Shown piece by piece: positions 26,880-35,507 of a DNA stretch of 63,000 nucleotides. Source of the stretch: Clostridia bacterium. Its GTDB lineage: Bacteria; Bacillota; Clostridia; Oscillospirales; Acutalibacteraceae. How positions within the stretch are numbered: the first letter of the stretch is position 1; the number at the start of each line of letters is the position of its first letter. A program made the position numbers and the translations under genes. Under the pieces are notes generated by a model, which was not told where the DNA came from, did not search any database, and saw nothing but the letters and a program-made list of their open reading frames with translations. The stretch lies in the NCBI GenBank assembly GCA_017440755.1, contig JAFSGP010000005.1:1-63000 (forward strand). Direction: 5' to 3'.

Positions 26880-28322
26880 ATGGGGAGCAACATCAAAAGA
26901 AACTACATTTATAATGTTAGTTTTCAAATTTTCTCCCTGCTGACCCCCTTGATTACGGCCCCGTACATTTCCCGTGTACTGGGACCGGAGGGGACCGGCA
27001 TTTATAGTTATATCCACTCCATCGCCACCTACTTTTCTCTGTTTGCGGCGCTGGGGCTTTCCTCTTATGGTCTGCGGGAGGCCTCCCGCCTGCGGGACGA
27101 CCGCCGTTTGTGCTCCCGCCTGTTCTACGAGCTGACCACCATTCGTTTGGTGACCACCCTGCTTAGCTTTTTGCTGTATCTGGCAGCGGTGTTGGTGGTG
27201 GACGGAGACATGCGGCTGTATCTCGCCACCGGCTTCATCATTTTGTCGGTGGGTGTGGACGTCACGTGGTATTTTCAGGCGATGGAGAATTTCCGCGCCT
27301 TGGTGCTGCGCAACTTCTTTGTGAAATTCCTCAGCATTTTATGCATTTTCCTGTTTGTGCGGCAGGAGGGGCATCTGTTCCGCTATATGCTGATACAGAC
27401 GGGCAGTATTTTCCTGTCCAACCTGTTGCTCATTCCCCAACTGAAAAAATGGTTGGTGCCCGTATCCTTCCGCCGTCTGCGGTTTACCCGCCATATACGG
27501 GAGACGCTGGTGTACTTTATCCCCACCATCGCCACCTCGGTGTATACGGTGTTGGACCGCACGATGATTGGTCTTATCACGCGGGATATGGCGCAGAACG
27601 GCTTTTACGAGCAGGCGCATAAGATTGTCAACATTCTGCTCACCGTCATTACGTCGTTAAACGTGGTGGTGGGCGTGCGCACCTCGTATCTGTTCGGACA
27701 GGATAAAAAGGCGGAGATTCGCAAGCATATGCGGAATACCTTCCGCTTTATGTATATGATAGCCTTCCCCGTTTGCTTTGGTCTGCTGGCTTGTGCGGAC
27801 AATTTCGCCCCCTCCTTCTTCGGCGAGGAGTTCAGCGCCGTGGCGCCGATGCTGAAGATGTTCGCCCCGCTTTTGCTGATTATCGGCACCAGCAACCTGC
27901 TGGGCAGCCTGTATCTGACCCCCAGCGGGCAGCGTGCCCGCAGCAACCGTGCCATTATTGCGGGCGCGGTGGTCAATTTGGTGCTCAACGGCGCGCTCAT
28001 TCCCTTCTTTGGTGCCTATGGCGCGGTGGTGGCTTCGGTGGCGGCGGAATTGGTGATTACAGCGCTGTATTTGTACTATGCCCATCGGTTTATTTCGGTG
28101 TGGCGGATTCTCCGCATCGCGTCCCGTTACGCGCTGTTTGGGGGACTGATGTGGATTCCCACCCACCTGATAGGGGACACGTTGCCCCACGGCGCCGCCA
28201 CGGTGGTGCTGCAGGTGTTTGTAGGGGCGGTCACCTACTTGATTTTGCTGATTGTGTTCCGCGACCCTGCGTGGATTACCTGTCGCAAGCAGTTGGTACA
28301 GATGCTGCGAAAACGGCACTGA
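26880..28322 (+). CDS. Oligosaccharide flippase (Wzx/MOP family)
   Basis: 480 residues, 12-14 predicted membrane helices. Start NYIYNVSFQIFSLLTPLITAPYISRVLGPEGTG is the classic first-helix signature of polysaccharide flippases of the MOP superfamily; ETLVYFIPTIATSVYTVLDRTMIG is the second characteristic region. It moves lipid-linked repeat units to the outer face of the membrane for the polymerase. AGGAGAG precedes ATG 26880, 17 bases after the polymerase gene. Confidence 0.9.
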   Translation: MGSNIKRNYIYNVSFQIFSLLTPLITAPYISRVLGPEGTGIYSYIHSIATYFSLFAALGLSSYGLREASRLRDDRRLCSRLFYELTTIRLVTTLLSFLLYLAAVLVVDGDMRLYLATGFIILSVGVDVTWYFQAMENFRALVLRNFFVKFLSILCIFLFVRQEGHLFRYMLIQTGSIFLSNLLLIPQLKKWLVPVSFRRLRFTRHIRETLVYFIPTIATSVYTVLDRTMIGLITRDMAQNGFYEQAHKIVNILLTVITSLNVVVGVRTSYLFGQDKKAEIRKHMRNTFRFMYMIAFPVCFGLLACADNFAPSFFGEEFSAVAPMLKMFAPLLLIIGTSNLLGSLYLTPSGQRARSNRAIIAGAVVNLVLNGALIPFFGAYGAVVASVAAELVITALYLYYAHRFISVWRILRIASRYALFGGLMWIPTHLIGDTLPHGAATVVLQVFVGAVTYLILLIVFRDPAWITCRKQLVQMLRKRH

Positions 28323-28335
28323 GGAGGCGCTTTCT

Positions 28336-29202
28336 ATGGAATTTGACGCCGCATTTTTGCGGGAGGAGGAGCGGTGCGGCTATACCGTGCCCGCCTCGAT
28401 GAAAAAGGTGTGGGCGGTACAGCTGGAGCTGCTGTCGCAGTTCCGACAGGTATGTGACCGCCACGGGCTGCGCTTTTTTGCCAGCGGCGGCACGCTGCTC
28501 GGCGCGGTGCGGCATCAGGGGTACATTCCTTGGGACGACGACATCGATATCCAGATGCTGCGGGAGGACTACGACCGTCTGCTGGAGATAGCGCCCACGG
28601 AATTTGCCGCCCCTTATTTTTTTCAGACCGCGTACACCGATAAGGGGTACAGCCGCGGTCACGCCCAGCTGCGGGACAGCCGCACCACCGCCATTCTGGA
28701 CAGCGAGCGGGGAAAGTTTGTCTTTAACCAGGGCATTTTTATCGACATTTTCCCGCTGGACGGGGTACCCGACGACGTGGCGGAGCAGGCGGCACAGCGG
28801 CGGCGGATTCGCTTTTGGACCCGCCTGCTGGAATTGGGGGTTCGCTATCCCGCCAACCCGTATAAGTCTAAGGCGAAATCCCTGGTGCACAGCTTTTTGA
28901 AGCTGGTTCCCTACCGTTTTATCTATCGCCGTATGGAGCGGGCGTGCAAGGCATATACCGATACCGAGCGGGTTGCGCTGCTCAGCTTTGATGCCGCCAA
29001 CGACCGCTTGGTGATGCCGCGTCGCTGTTTTGCGGACGGGGTGGAGCTCCCCTTTGAGCACACCACCATTCCCGCCCCCGTGGGGTACGAGCAGGCCCTG
29101 ACCATACAGTATGGGGATTATATGACGATGCGACGGGAAAACTCATATCACGGCGGCGTGCTGTTTGACAGCGAGCGTTGCTACGAGGATTATCTGAAAT
29201 GA
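28336..29202 (+). CDS. LicD-family phosphotransferase
   Basis: 288 residues. Contains the LicD nucleotidyltransferase-fold motifs: FFASGGTLLGAVRHQGYIPWDDDIDIQM (Gly-rich loop and DDDID metal site, near 45-72) and a late YHGGVLFD. LicD proteins transfer phosphocholine or related phospho-groups to glycans; fukutin is the eukaryotic relative. No choline uptake or activation genes are visible, so another phospho-substituent is equally possible. ATG 28336 is chosen for the GAGGAGG in front; an earlier in-frame codon is inside the flippase gene. Confidence 0.85.
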   Translation: MEFDAAFLREEERCGYTVPASMKKVWAVQLELLSQFRQVCDRHGLRFFASGGTLLGAVRHQGYIPWDDDIDIQMLREDYDRLLEIAPTEFAAPYFFQTAYTDKGYSRGHAQLRDSRTTAILDSERGKFVFNQGIFIDIFPLDGVPDDVAEQAAQRRRIRFWTRLLELGVRYPANPYKSKAKSLVHSFLKLVPYRFIYRRMERACKAYTDTERVALLSFDAANDRLVMPRRCFADGVELPFEHTTIPAPVGYEQALTIQYGDYMTMRRENSYHGGVLFDSERCYEDYLK

Positions 29203-29213
29203 GGAGTATGGCT

Positions 29214-30587
29214 ATGAAAGAAACCCAAACCGCCCTCAACCGCGGTGACGTTGTGGTGCATCTGCGGGATATGGCGTTGTACGTGTTGCTGCGTTGGCGC
29301 CGTTTGCTGATTATCGCGCTGGCGGCGGCGGTGTTGCTGGCGGGAGGTATGTACGTGCGGGATTACCGCCAATACCGTCAGGCGCTGCAGGCGGTCACCG
29401 CCCCCGAGGGGCAGGGTACGCTTTCCCCCGCACAGCGGGAGGCGGCGGACGCGGTGCGGCAGCTGCAGATGGCGGTGGACGCCCAGTGCGCCTACAATCA
29501 GGGCGCCTTGCTGATGCAGATTGACGCGGCGGCGGCGCCCACGGGCACGCTGTATTTTCTGGTGTCGGGGGAGCAGGCCTACGAGACGGTGGCGCTGTAT
29601 CGCAAGTATCTGACACGGGCGGAGATGTACGCAAAATTAGAGGGCTGCGGCGATACGCTGACCGCCTGCCCTGCCGAGCTGCTCACCACCGCCATCGAGC
29701 GTGACGAGCTGTACGGGGATACTACCCGCCTGTTTATGACCGTTCAGGTGCTGGCGCCTACCGAAGCGCTGTGTCGGCAGATGATGGACCTCATCAAGAC
29801 CGAGGCGGAGACCTTGGTTCCCGCCATTCAGGCGCAGACGGGGACGTTCACCTGTTCCTTGGCGTATGAGCGGCAGGCGGTGCTGCGACAGCCCGCCCTG
29901 CTGGAGAGCCAGCGGAGCAACCATGCTAAGCTCACCGCCCTGCAGACGGAGCTGGACACCGCCGCGGGCAAGCTGAACAGCGCCCAGCAAGCCTATCTCG
30001 GTCTAACGGACAAGGCCGTCACTCGCACCGTTTCGGTGCCGCGGCTTTCGGCAAAATGGGCGGTGCTTGGCTTCGCCGCAGGGCTGTTATTGCCCGCGCT
30101 GTGGTATGCCCTGCGTTATGTGTTGGAAAAGCGGGTCCAATCCAAGCAGGATTTGGCGATTCGTTACGGCTTGCCGATTTTCGGCGGTCTGGAGTCCCCC
30201 GCCCGCAAGAAAGCGAGCAAGGTGGACCGCCGCCTGATTGCGCTGCTGCGGGACGCGGCAGACCCGCCCTCCGTGGCGGAGCGGCAGGTGGCATTGGCGC
30301 TGGCGGGGAGCGGCTGTGGTCGCGTGTATCTGGCGCTCAGCGACCTGACCGCCTCAGAGCAGGCGTGCCTGGGCGGGCTGCGTCGCCAGCTGGAGGAAAA
30401 GGGCGTGGCGCTGACGGAGGGCACCTGCCCCCCGCAGGACGGCGACACGCTGGAGCAGATGGCGACGGCGGACGCGGTGCTGCCGGTGGTGAAAATCGGT
30501 GTCTCCCGTCACCCGTCCGTTTATCGCACGCTGGAATTGGCACAGCAGCTGGACCGACCCGTGGCGGGCATTCTGCTGTTGCAATAA
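29214..30587 (+). CDS. Wzz-like chain-length/polysaccharide co-polymerase
   Basis: 457 residues with two membrane helices, near residues 24-45 (RRLLIIALAAAVLLAGGMYV) and near 280-305 (KWAVLGFAAGLLLPALWYAL), flanking an extracytoplasmic, helix-rich domain: the Wzz/PCP layout. The cytoplasmic tail of ~150 residues follows, resembling the start of BY-kinase-type proteins but with no Walker A motif visible, so no kinase activity is expected. ATG 29214 has GAGGAG seven bases before it; the ATG at 29208 is too close. Last gene of the operon; terminator at 30593. Confidence 0.75.
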   Translation: MKETQTALNRGDVVVHLRDMALYVLLRWRRLLIIALAAAVLLAGGMYVRDYRQYRQALQAVTAPEGQGTLSPAQREAADAVRQLQMAVDAQCAYNQGALLMQIDAAAAPTGTLYFLVSGEQAYETVALYRKYLTRAEMYAKLEGCGDTLTACPAELLTTAIERDELYGDTTRLFMTVQVLAPTEALCRQMMDLIKTEAETLVPAIQAQTGTFTCSLAYERQAVLRQPALLESQRSNHAKLTALQTELDTAAGKLNSAQQAYLGLTDKAVTRTVSVPRLSAKWAVLGFAAGLLLPALWYALRYVLEKRVQSKQDLAIRYGLPIFGGLESPARKKASKVDRRLIALLRDAADPPSVAERQVALALAGSGCGRVYLALSDLTASEQACLGGLRRQLEEKGVALTEGTCPPQDGDTLEQMATADAVLPVVKIGVSRHPSVYRTLELAQQLDRPVAGILLLQ

Positions 30588-30592
30588 AAGAG

Positions 30593-30628
30593 AGAAACAG
30601 CCGACGTCGATGACGTCGGCTGTTTCTT
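30593..30628. terminator. Terminator of the polysaccharide operon
   Basis: AGAAACAGCCGACGTC / GACGTCGGCTGTTTCTT hairpin, shared with the convergent thiT gene. Confidence 0.8.
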
Positions 30629-30630
30629 GC

Positions 30631-31443
30631 TTAGTTTTTCACTTTTTTCGCGATAGTCGTCAGCATACCCCATACCGCGATACCGGCGGCGGTGATAATG
30701 CCTACGGTCCCCCACGGCACGAGGGACAGGTTCTGTATGACGAAATCGCCGGTTTCGGGGTCCTGCAAGGGAGCGAAAATCAGCACCACGTCCCACACCG
30801 CCGCCACAAGCAGCGCCGCCTTCCCCAGCAGGGACAGCACCGCCAGCGGACGGCTGAGGGGCTGTACCGCCGCCGCGCGGGCAGGGGTTACCCCCCGTAG
30901 ATCCACCCCGCGGGACAGATACCACGCGCCCAGCATGGCTACGGCAGTATCGGGAATCATATAGGTCGCATTGTAGGCGAGAGAATATACCAGCGCCGCG
31001 CTGTCGGGAATGGACAGCCCCGCCCACACGGTGCAGCCGGCGATGACGTGGCAGAGATACCGCAGTCCGCCGGTCAGCAGGGCACCTAACACCAGCGCCT
31101 TACCTTGACTTTCTACCTTGTTGCGGAAGATGCCGCCCAAGCCCAGCAGGGTGAAGGCCAGCAGATAGTCCAGCAGAATCACCGCCGCCACCGACAGGGG
31201 GGAGGTGAAATAGGATAGGGTGTTCATGCCCGTGAGCAGTTGGATAAGGGCGTAGGCAAAGCCCACGAACAGACCCCACACCGTTCCGTGCCGATAGCCA
31301 ACCAGCAGGATAGGCAATGCGGCGCAGGCGGTGACACTGCCCCCGTAGGGCAGATCCAGCACCTTGACGAAGCTGAGGACAGCGGCCACCGCCAGCAGCA
31401 GACCGCTTTCCACAAGACGAAGCAATTTGGTTTGTTTGTTCAT
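30631..31443 (-). CDS. thiT: Thiamine transporter ThiT (ECF S component)
   Basis: 270 residues: six N-terminal helices of the ThiT fold plus an extra ~85-residue C-terminal part with two further hydrophobic segments (ordinary ThiT is about 190), an unusual extension. ThiT features seen: DLPYGGSVTACAALPILLVGYRHG and SLAYNATYMIPDT, which line the thiamine site. It binds thiamine and works with the shared ECF energising module, not encoded here. AAAAAGGAGG precedes ATG 31443. A TPP riboswitch with terminator lies in front, confirming the substrate. Confidence 0.9.
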   Translation of the reverse strand: MNKQTKLLRLVESGLLLAVAAVLSFVKVLDLPYGGSVTACAALPILLVGYRHGTVWGLFVGFAYALIQLLTGMNTLSYFTSPLSVAAVILLDYLLAFTLLGLGGIFRNKVESQGKALVLGALLTGGLRYLCHVIAGCTVWAGLSIPDSAALVYSLAYNATYMIPDTAVAMLGAWYLSRGVDLRGVTPARAAAVQPLSRPLAVLSLLGKAALLVAAVWDVVLIFAPLQDPETGDFVIQNLSLVPWGTVGIITAAGIAVWGMLTTIAKKVKN

Positions 31444-31477
31444 AGAAAAACCTCCTTTTTATTTCCCAAAAGAACAA

Positions 31478-31507
31478 ACAAAAACCTCCGTTCTGGCAAA
31501 CGGAGGT
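31478..31507 (-). terminator. Expression-platform terminator of the TPP riboswitch
   Basis: Minus strand ACCTCCGTT / AACGGAGGT hairpin followed by TTTTTGTTTG, between aptamer and thiT. Confidence 0.8.
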
Positions 31508-31543
31508 GGGGGCAGCCAAAGGTGGCCGCAGCTATGATGAAAA

Positions 31544-31630
31544 CATCCCTCCGCCGGTATTATCCGGATCAGGTCATAGGGTTAAGCGAAACCGCTCTCT
31601 CAGCCGCCCACACGCGTGGGAAGCACCCCT
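31544..31630 (-). promoter_or_regulatory. TPP riboswitch
   Basis: Minus strand shows the THI-box core in order: GGGGTGC, GGCTGAGA, ACCCTATGACCTGAT, CCGGATAATACCGGCG, GGGATG. Thiamine pyrophosphate binding should let the terminator at 31478-31507 form and shut off thiT. Confidence 0.97.
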
Positions 31631-31656
31631 TGTTTTGCCTGTTCAGTTGTGGGTTT

Positions 31657-31685
31657 ATATTACACCCAAAAACAGGATTTGTCAA
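31657..31685 (-). promoter_or_regulatory. Promoter of the TPP riboswitch-thiT unit
   Basis: Minus strand perfect TTGACA, 17-bp spacer, TAATAT, about 20 bases before the aptamer. Confidence 0.7.
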
Positions 31686-31712
31686 CCACGCGGGGGAAAC
31701 TATTAAAAATTT

Positions 31713-31751
31713 TTCCCACCACTTGAATAATGGGTGGGAATATGTTATATT
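31713..31751 (+). promoter_or_regulatory. Promoter of dnaD-like operon inside an inverted repeat
   Basis: TTGAAT (31723-31728), 17-bp spacer, TATATT (31746-31751). The -35 is in the loop of an inverted repeat TTCCCACC (31713-31720) / GGTGGGAA (31733-31740). Confidence 0.6.
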
Positions 31752-31783
31752 AAATTGATATGTTATGTTTGGAGGTGAGAACG

Positions 31784-32731
31784 ATGGCAACCTATCATTG
31801 GAATCCGGCGGCTATGGGTGACGTGTTTGTGCTGCCCGCCGCGGTAGTGGATACGGCGTTGGGTCTGGCGAACCCCGAGCAGATTAAGGTGCTGCTGTGG
31901 TTCTCCCGCCACCATCAGCAGTGGGACGCCGCCGCCTGTGCCGCCGCGGTGGGGGGGACCCCCGCTGCCTGCGAGAGCCATCTGCAGTTTTGGGTACAGC
32001 AGGGCGTACTGCAGAGCGCGGGCGAGGTAACCGCCGAGACCCCCGTCAAGGCGCCGATTTCCCGCCCTCCGGCGGTGAAGCCGCGGATAGACGAGGTTCT
32101 GCAGTATCAAAAGAGCCACCCCGATTTCGGCCCGTTTTTAGATGCCGCCGCCGCCCATTTGGGCAAGGCGCTCAGCCACGGTGACGTAGCGACGCTGTTG
32201 TATCTGCTCACCACCGCGGGCTTACCGGAAAACGTGATATTGCTGGAGATTGCCTACGCGGTGTCGCTGGGCAAGGCGAATATGCGATACGTGGAAAAGC
32301 TGGCGCTCGCCTGGGCGGACGAGGACCTGGTCACCTACGAGCAGGTGGACAGCCATATCCGCGGTCTGCAGCGGCAGCAGGAGAATGCCGCCCGCGTGGA
32401 AATGGCGCTTGCGCTACCACGCCCCCTCACCGCCGCGCAGGCAAAGCTGGCGGATAAATGGGTGAGCGACTGGGGCTTCAGCGACGAGATGCTGCAGCAT
32501 GCCCAGACCCGCACGGTGGAAAAGTGCGAGAAAACCAATCTCAACTACATGGATAAGATATTAGAGGGCTGGTACGGAGACGGCATTCGCAAGCCGGAGC
32601 AGATTCCGCAGCCCTATCTGAAAAAGAGCGGTGTCGCCGCCACCAACCCCGAAACCAGCAGTCTGGATATGGACGGGTTTGAACAGCAGCTGCGGCAGTA
32701 TCGCCCGAAGTACAAAAAGAACGAGAAGTAA
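31784..32731 (+). CDS. DnaD-domain replication initiation protein
   Basis: 315 residues. N-terminal winged-helix-like part, then one or two DnaB_2/DnaD-type domains (VLQYQKSHPDFGPF..., and DKWVSDWGFSDEMLQHAQ...EKTNLNYMDKILEGWYGDGI, with the typical YxxxILxxW motif). DnaD/DnaB proteins remodel DNA and help load the replicative helicase in Firmicutes. GGAGGTGA precedes ATG 31784. The following DnaI-like ATPase gene is the usual partner. Confidence 0.85.
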   Translation: MATYHWNPAAMGDVFVLPAAVVDTALGLANPEQIKVLLWFSRHHQQWDAAACAAAVGGTPAACESHLQFWVQQGVLQSAGEVTAETPVKAPISRPPAVKPRIDEVLQYQKSHPDFGPFLDAAAAHLGKALSHGDVATLLYLLTTAGLPENVILLEIAYAVSLGKANMRYVEKLALAWADEDLVTYEQVDSHIRGLQRQQENAARVEMALALPRPLTAAQAKLADKWVSDWGFSDEMLQHAQTRTVEKCEKTNLNYMDKILEGWYGDGIRKPEQIPQPYLKKSGVAATNPETSSLDMDGFEQQLRQYRPKYKKNEK

Positions 32732-32746
32732 AGGAGGGTTCTCCCT

Positions 32747-33730
32747 ATGGCATACGAGCCTCAGGTGGTGCAGGCCGCCCGCGAGCGGCTGGAAAAGCGC
32801 CGCCGCGACGCCATAGCCGTCGCCGCCTCGTTGCGGGAGCGGATGTGCGAGCGGATTCCCCGTCTGCGGGAGATTGAGCAGCAGATGGCGGCCGCCGTCC
32901 CTCAGATTACCCACGCCATTCTGGCGGGGGAAGCGGCGGACACGGTGGATACCCTGCAAAAACAAAATTTAGCGCTTCGTGAGGAGATGGGTCGCTTGCT
33001 GCGGCAGGCGGGCTGTGATGCCGACGATTTCGAGCCCCGTTTCACCTGCCCCTTGTGTAAGGATACGGGCTACGTGGACGGGCAGGTGTGCGGCTGCTAC
33101 CGCCAACTGCTCAAGGAGGAGGCCTGCCGCCGCTTGTCCGGCTTGTCTGCGGTGAAATTGACGGATTTCGATTCCATGCGGCTGGATTATTACGATGCCG
33201 CCGTTGACCCCCAGTGGGGTGTCTCCCCCCGCCAGCAGATGGAGGACGTCCTCGCCTACTGTCGGGAATACACCGCCGATTTTACCCCGCACAGCGGCAG
33301 CTTGCTGCTGCAGGGTCCCACGGGAACGGGGAAGACCCACCTGTCCCTCGCCATTGCGCGCGGGGTAGCGGAGCGGGGCTACGGCGTGGTATACGGCTCC
33401 GCCGGCACGCTGCTGCGCCGCTTGGAGCAGGAGCATTTCGGCAAGGCGGAGGGGGACAGCGAAAACCAGCTTATCGGCTGTGACTTGCTGGTGCTGGACG
33501 ATTTGGGCATGGAGTTTGACACTCCCTTCTCCCGCGCCAGTCTGTATAACATTCTCAACGCCCGCCTGTTGGAGGGGCGCCCCACCGTTATCAGCACCAA
33601 TTTAGGGTCTGCCGCCCTGCAGAGTCGGTACGGCGACCAGATAGCCAGCCGCATCAACGGCGGGTTTGAACCCCTGTTGTGCGTGGGCAAGGACATTCGT
33701 CAACTCATTCGCCGTCAGTCGATGGGCTGA
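32747..33730 (+). CDS. DnaI/DnaC-like helicase loader ATPase
   Basis: 327 residues. Coiled N-terminal part, a zinc-binding element near 101-117 (CPLCKDTGYVDGQVCGC) as in DnaI, then AAA+ ATPase: Walker A GPTGTGKTH near 190, Walker B LLVLDDLGME, sensor segment PTVISTNLG. It loads the replicative helicase at origins and restart sites, working with the DnaD-like protein encoded 15 bases upstream. AAAGGAGGG precedes ATG 32747. Confidence 0.9.
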   Translation: MAYEPQVVQAARERLEKRRRDAIAVAASLRERMCERIPRLREIEQQMAAAVPQITHAILAGEAADTVDTLQKQNLALREEMGRLLRQAGCDADDFEPRFTCPLCKDTGYVDGQVCGCYRQLLKEEACRRLSGLSAVKLTDFDSMRLDYYDAAVDPQWGVSPRQQMEDVLAYCREYTADFTPHSGSLLLQGPTGTGKTHLSLAIARGVAERGYGVVYGSAGTLLRRLEQEHFGKAEGDSENQLIGCDLLVLDDLGMEFDTPFSRASLYNILNARLLEGRPTVISTNLGSAALQSRYGDQIASRINGGFEPLLCVGKDIRQLIRRQSMG

Positions 33731-33758
33731 GGCATACGGATATAGGAGGAATGGCATT

Positions 33759-35459
33759 ATGGCAAAACTGTGTATGGGCTGTATGAACCCGCTGCCTCAG
33801 GGCGACGAGGTGTGCAGTGTCTGCGGGTACGACCCCGCTGTTGACCGCAATCCCGAGCACTGCCTGCCTGCGGCGGCGGTGCTGCAGGGGCACTATATCG
33901 TGGGGCGCTGTATGGGCGAGTACGGCGACTATCTGCTGTATCTGGCGTATGACCGCCAGCTGCGGGAGCCCTGCTTGATTCAGGAGTTCTACCCCAGCTC
34001 CATCAGCCGCCGCGACACCATCGGCGGCGTACAGCCGCTGGCGGGCTGTGAGCGGGTGTTTGAGGAGTACGCCAACCAGTACCGCAGCAACATGCGGGCG
34101 CTGGCGCGACTGCGGGAGCTGCCCGCGGTTATTCCCGTCTACGATATTTTTGAGGAGAATGGCACCGTCTATGCCGCCTCCGACTATTGCGAGGGCATGA
34201 CCCTGACCAAGAAAATCAAGCTGTCCGGCGGACGTATGCCTTGGAACGAGGCGCGTCCTCTGTTCATGTCCCTGCTCAGCTGTATCACCCGATTGAATGA
34301 GGCGGGCATTTGCCATTTGGGTCTGTGCCCCGATAACATTCTCATCGGCAAGGACGGCAAGCCCCGTCTGCGCAACTTTTCCATTCCCGCGGCCCGTCAG
34401 GCGGGTACCGACCTGACGCCGCAGCTTACCTCCGGCTATGCCGCACCGGAGCAGTACCGACTGGACGCGATGATTGACCAGAAGGCAGACGTGTACGGCA
34501 TTGCCGCCACGATTTTCCGAACGGTGACGGGTAACGAGCCCCCTGCGGGCAACAATCGTGCTAAAAATTCCGACGACCTGTTTATGCCCGCTGAGGTGGC
34601 GGAGGAGCTGACCCAGCAGGTGTGCGTGGCGCTGTTTAATGCGCTGCAGGTGGCACCGGAGAGCCGTACCGCCACGGTAGCGGAGCTGCGTGACCAGCTG
34701 TCGGTGGAGCCCACCGTATCCGCCTTGGTGAACGAGGTGAAGGTGGACCGCGAGCAGGAGGAGGAAAAGCCGAAAAAGCCTGCCAAAAAGGGCGCTGTCC
34801 TGTGGGCGGTGTTCGGCGGCTGTCTGGCGGTGCTGCTGGCCATCGTGCTGGTGATTATGTCTCTGATACGGCAGCAGGTTCCGCAGGAGGACCCCGAATC
34901 CTCTGCGCCCGTGGTGATTCCTACCATCACCACCACAACCACCGCGGATATCAATAAGCAGAATCAGGTGTCGGTGGAGAATCTGGTGGGGCAGAGCTAC
35001 TATACTCTGCGCGGGAAGGAAATCAGCGGCGAGATGACCATTATGCTCAGCCACGTGATGTACAGCAACAAGGAGGCGGGCACCATTCTGTCTCAGGACC
35101 CCGCCGCCGGCGCCGTGGTGGATAAGGGTACCGAAATCAAGGTGGTCATCAGCAACGGCCGCAAGGACGAAACGCTGACGGTCCCCGACCTGTCCGGTTG
35201 GAAAGAGGAGCACGCCAAATTGTATCTGGAGGCGCTGGGCTTCAAGGTGAAATCGGTGCTGCTGCAGGCTTCCCACTTTGACAAAGGTGAGGTAGAGGGT
35301 ACGACACCCGCCGCCGGCACCCAAAAGCTGGTGGGCGAGGAAATCACCCTGCGCGTCAGCAATGTGGAGAAGAAGGAGCCCTTGGCAGGGGAGGAGCCGA
35401 ATGCCGATGGCACCACCGACCCCGTTGACGACAGCGACGAAACCACCGCCGCCGAATAA
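33759..35459 (+). CDS. Membrane PASTA-domain pseudokinase with N-terminal zinc ribbon
   Basis: 566 residues. Zinc ribbon C5-x2-C8...C19-x2-C22; kinase-like fold ~45-330; membrane helix ~348-370; then two PASTA-like repeats outside (NLVGQSYYTLRG... and TVPDLSGWKEEHAKLYLEALGF...), which in true family members sense muropeptides or lipid II. Every key catalytic residue is altered: ATP-site Lys is Gln (LIQEF, Q75), HRD is HLG (186-188), DFG is NFS (206-208); the APE region (GYAAPEQY) is intact. It is thus probably a catalytically dead scaffold or receptor. ATG 33759 has TAGGAGGA ten bases before it. It follows the primosome genes by 28 bases. Confidence 0.85.
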   Translation: MAKLCMGCMNPLPQGDEVCSVCGYDPAVDRNPEHCLPAAAVLQGHYIVGRCMGEYGDYLLYLAYDRQLREPCLIQEFYPSSISRRDTIGGVQPLAGCERVFEEYANQYRSNMRALARLRELPAVIPVYDIFEENGTVYAASDYCEGMTLTKKIKLSGGRMPWNEARPLFMSLLSCITRLNEAGICHLGLCPDNILIGKDGKPRLRNFSIPAARQAGTDLTPQLTSGYAAPEQYRLDAMIDQKADVYGIAATIFRTVTGNEPPAGNNRAKNSDDLFMPAEVAEELTQQVCVALFNALQVAPESRTATVAELRDQLSVEPTVSALVNEVKVDREQEEEKPKKPAKKGAVLWAVFGGCLAVLLAIVLVIMSLIRQQVPQEDPESSAPVVIPTITTTTTADINKQNQVSVENLVGQSYYTLRGKEISGEMTIMLSHVMYSNKEAGTILSQDPAAGAVVDKGTEIKVVISNGRKDETLTVPDLSGWKEEHAKLYLEALGFKVKSVLLQASHFDKGEVEGTTPAAGTQKLVGEEITLRVSNVEKKEPLAGEEPNADGTTDPVDDSDETTAAE

Positions 35460-35466
35460 CGAGAAC

Positions 35467-35502
35467 AAAAAAGACACCTTTCCGTTCGGAAAGGTGTCTT
35501 TT
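35467..35502. terminator. Bidirectional terminator
   Basis: AAAAAAGACACCTTTCC / GGAAAGGTGTCTTTT hairpin between the convergent pseudokinase and AI-2E-family genes. Confidence 0.85.
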
Positions 35503-35507
35503 GTTGT

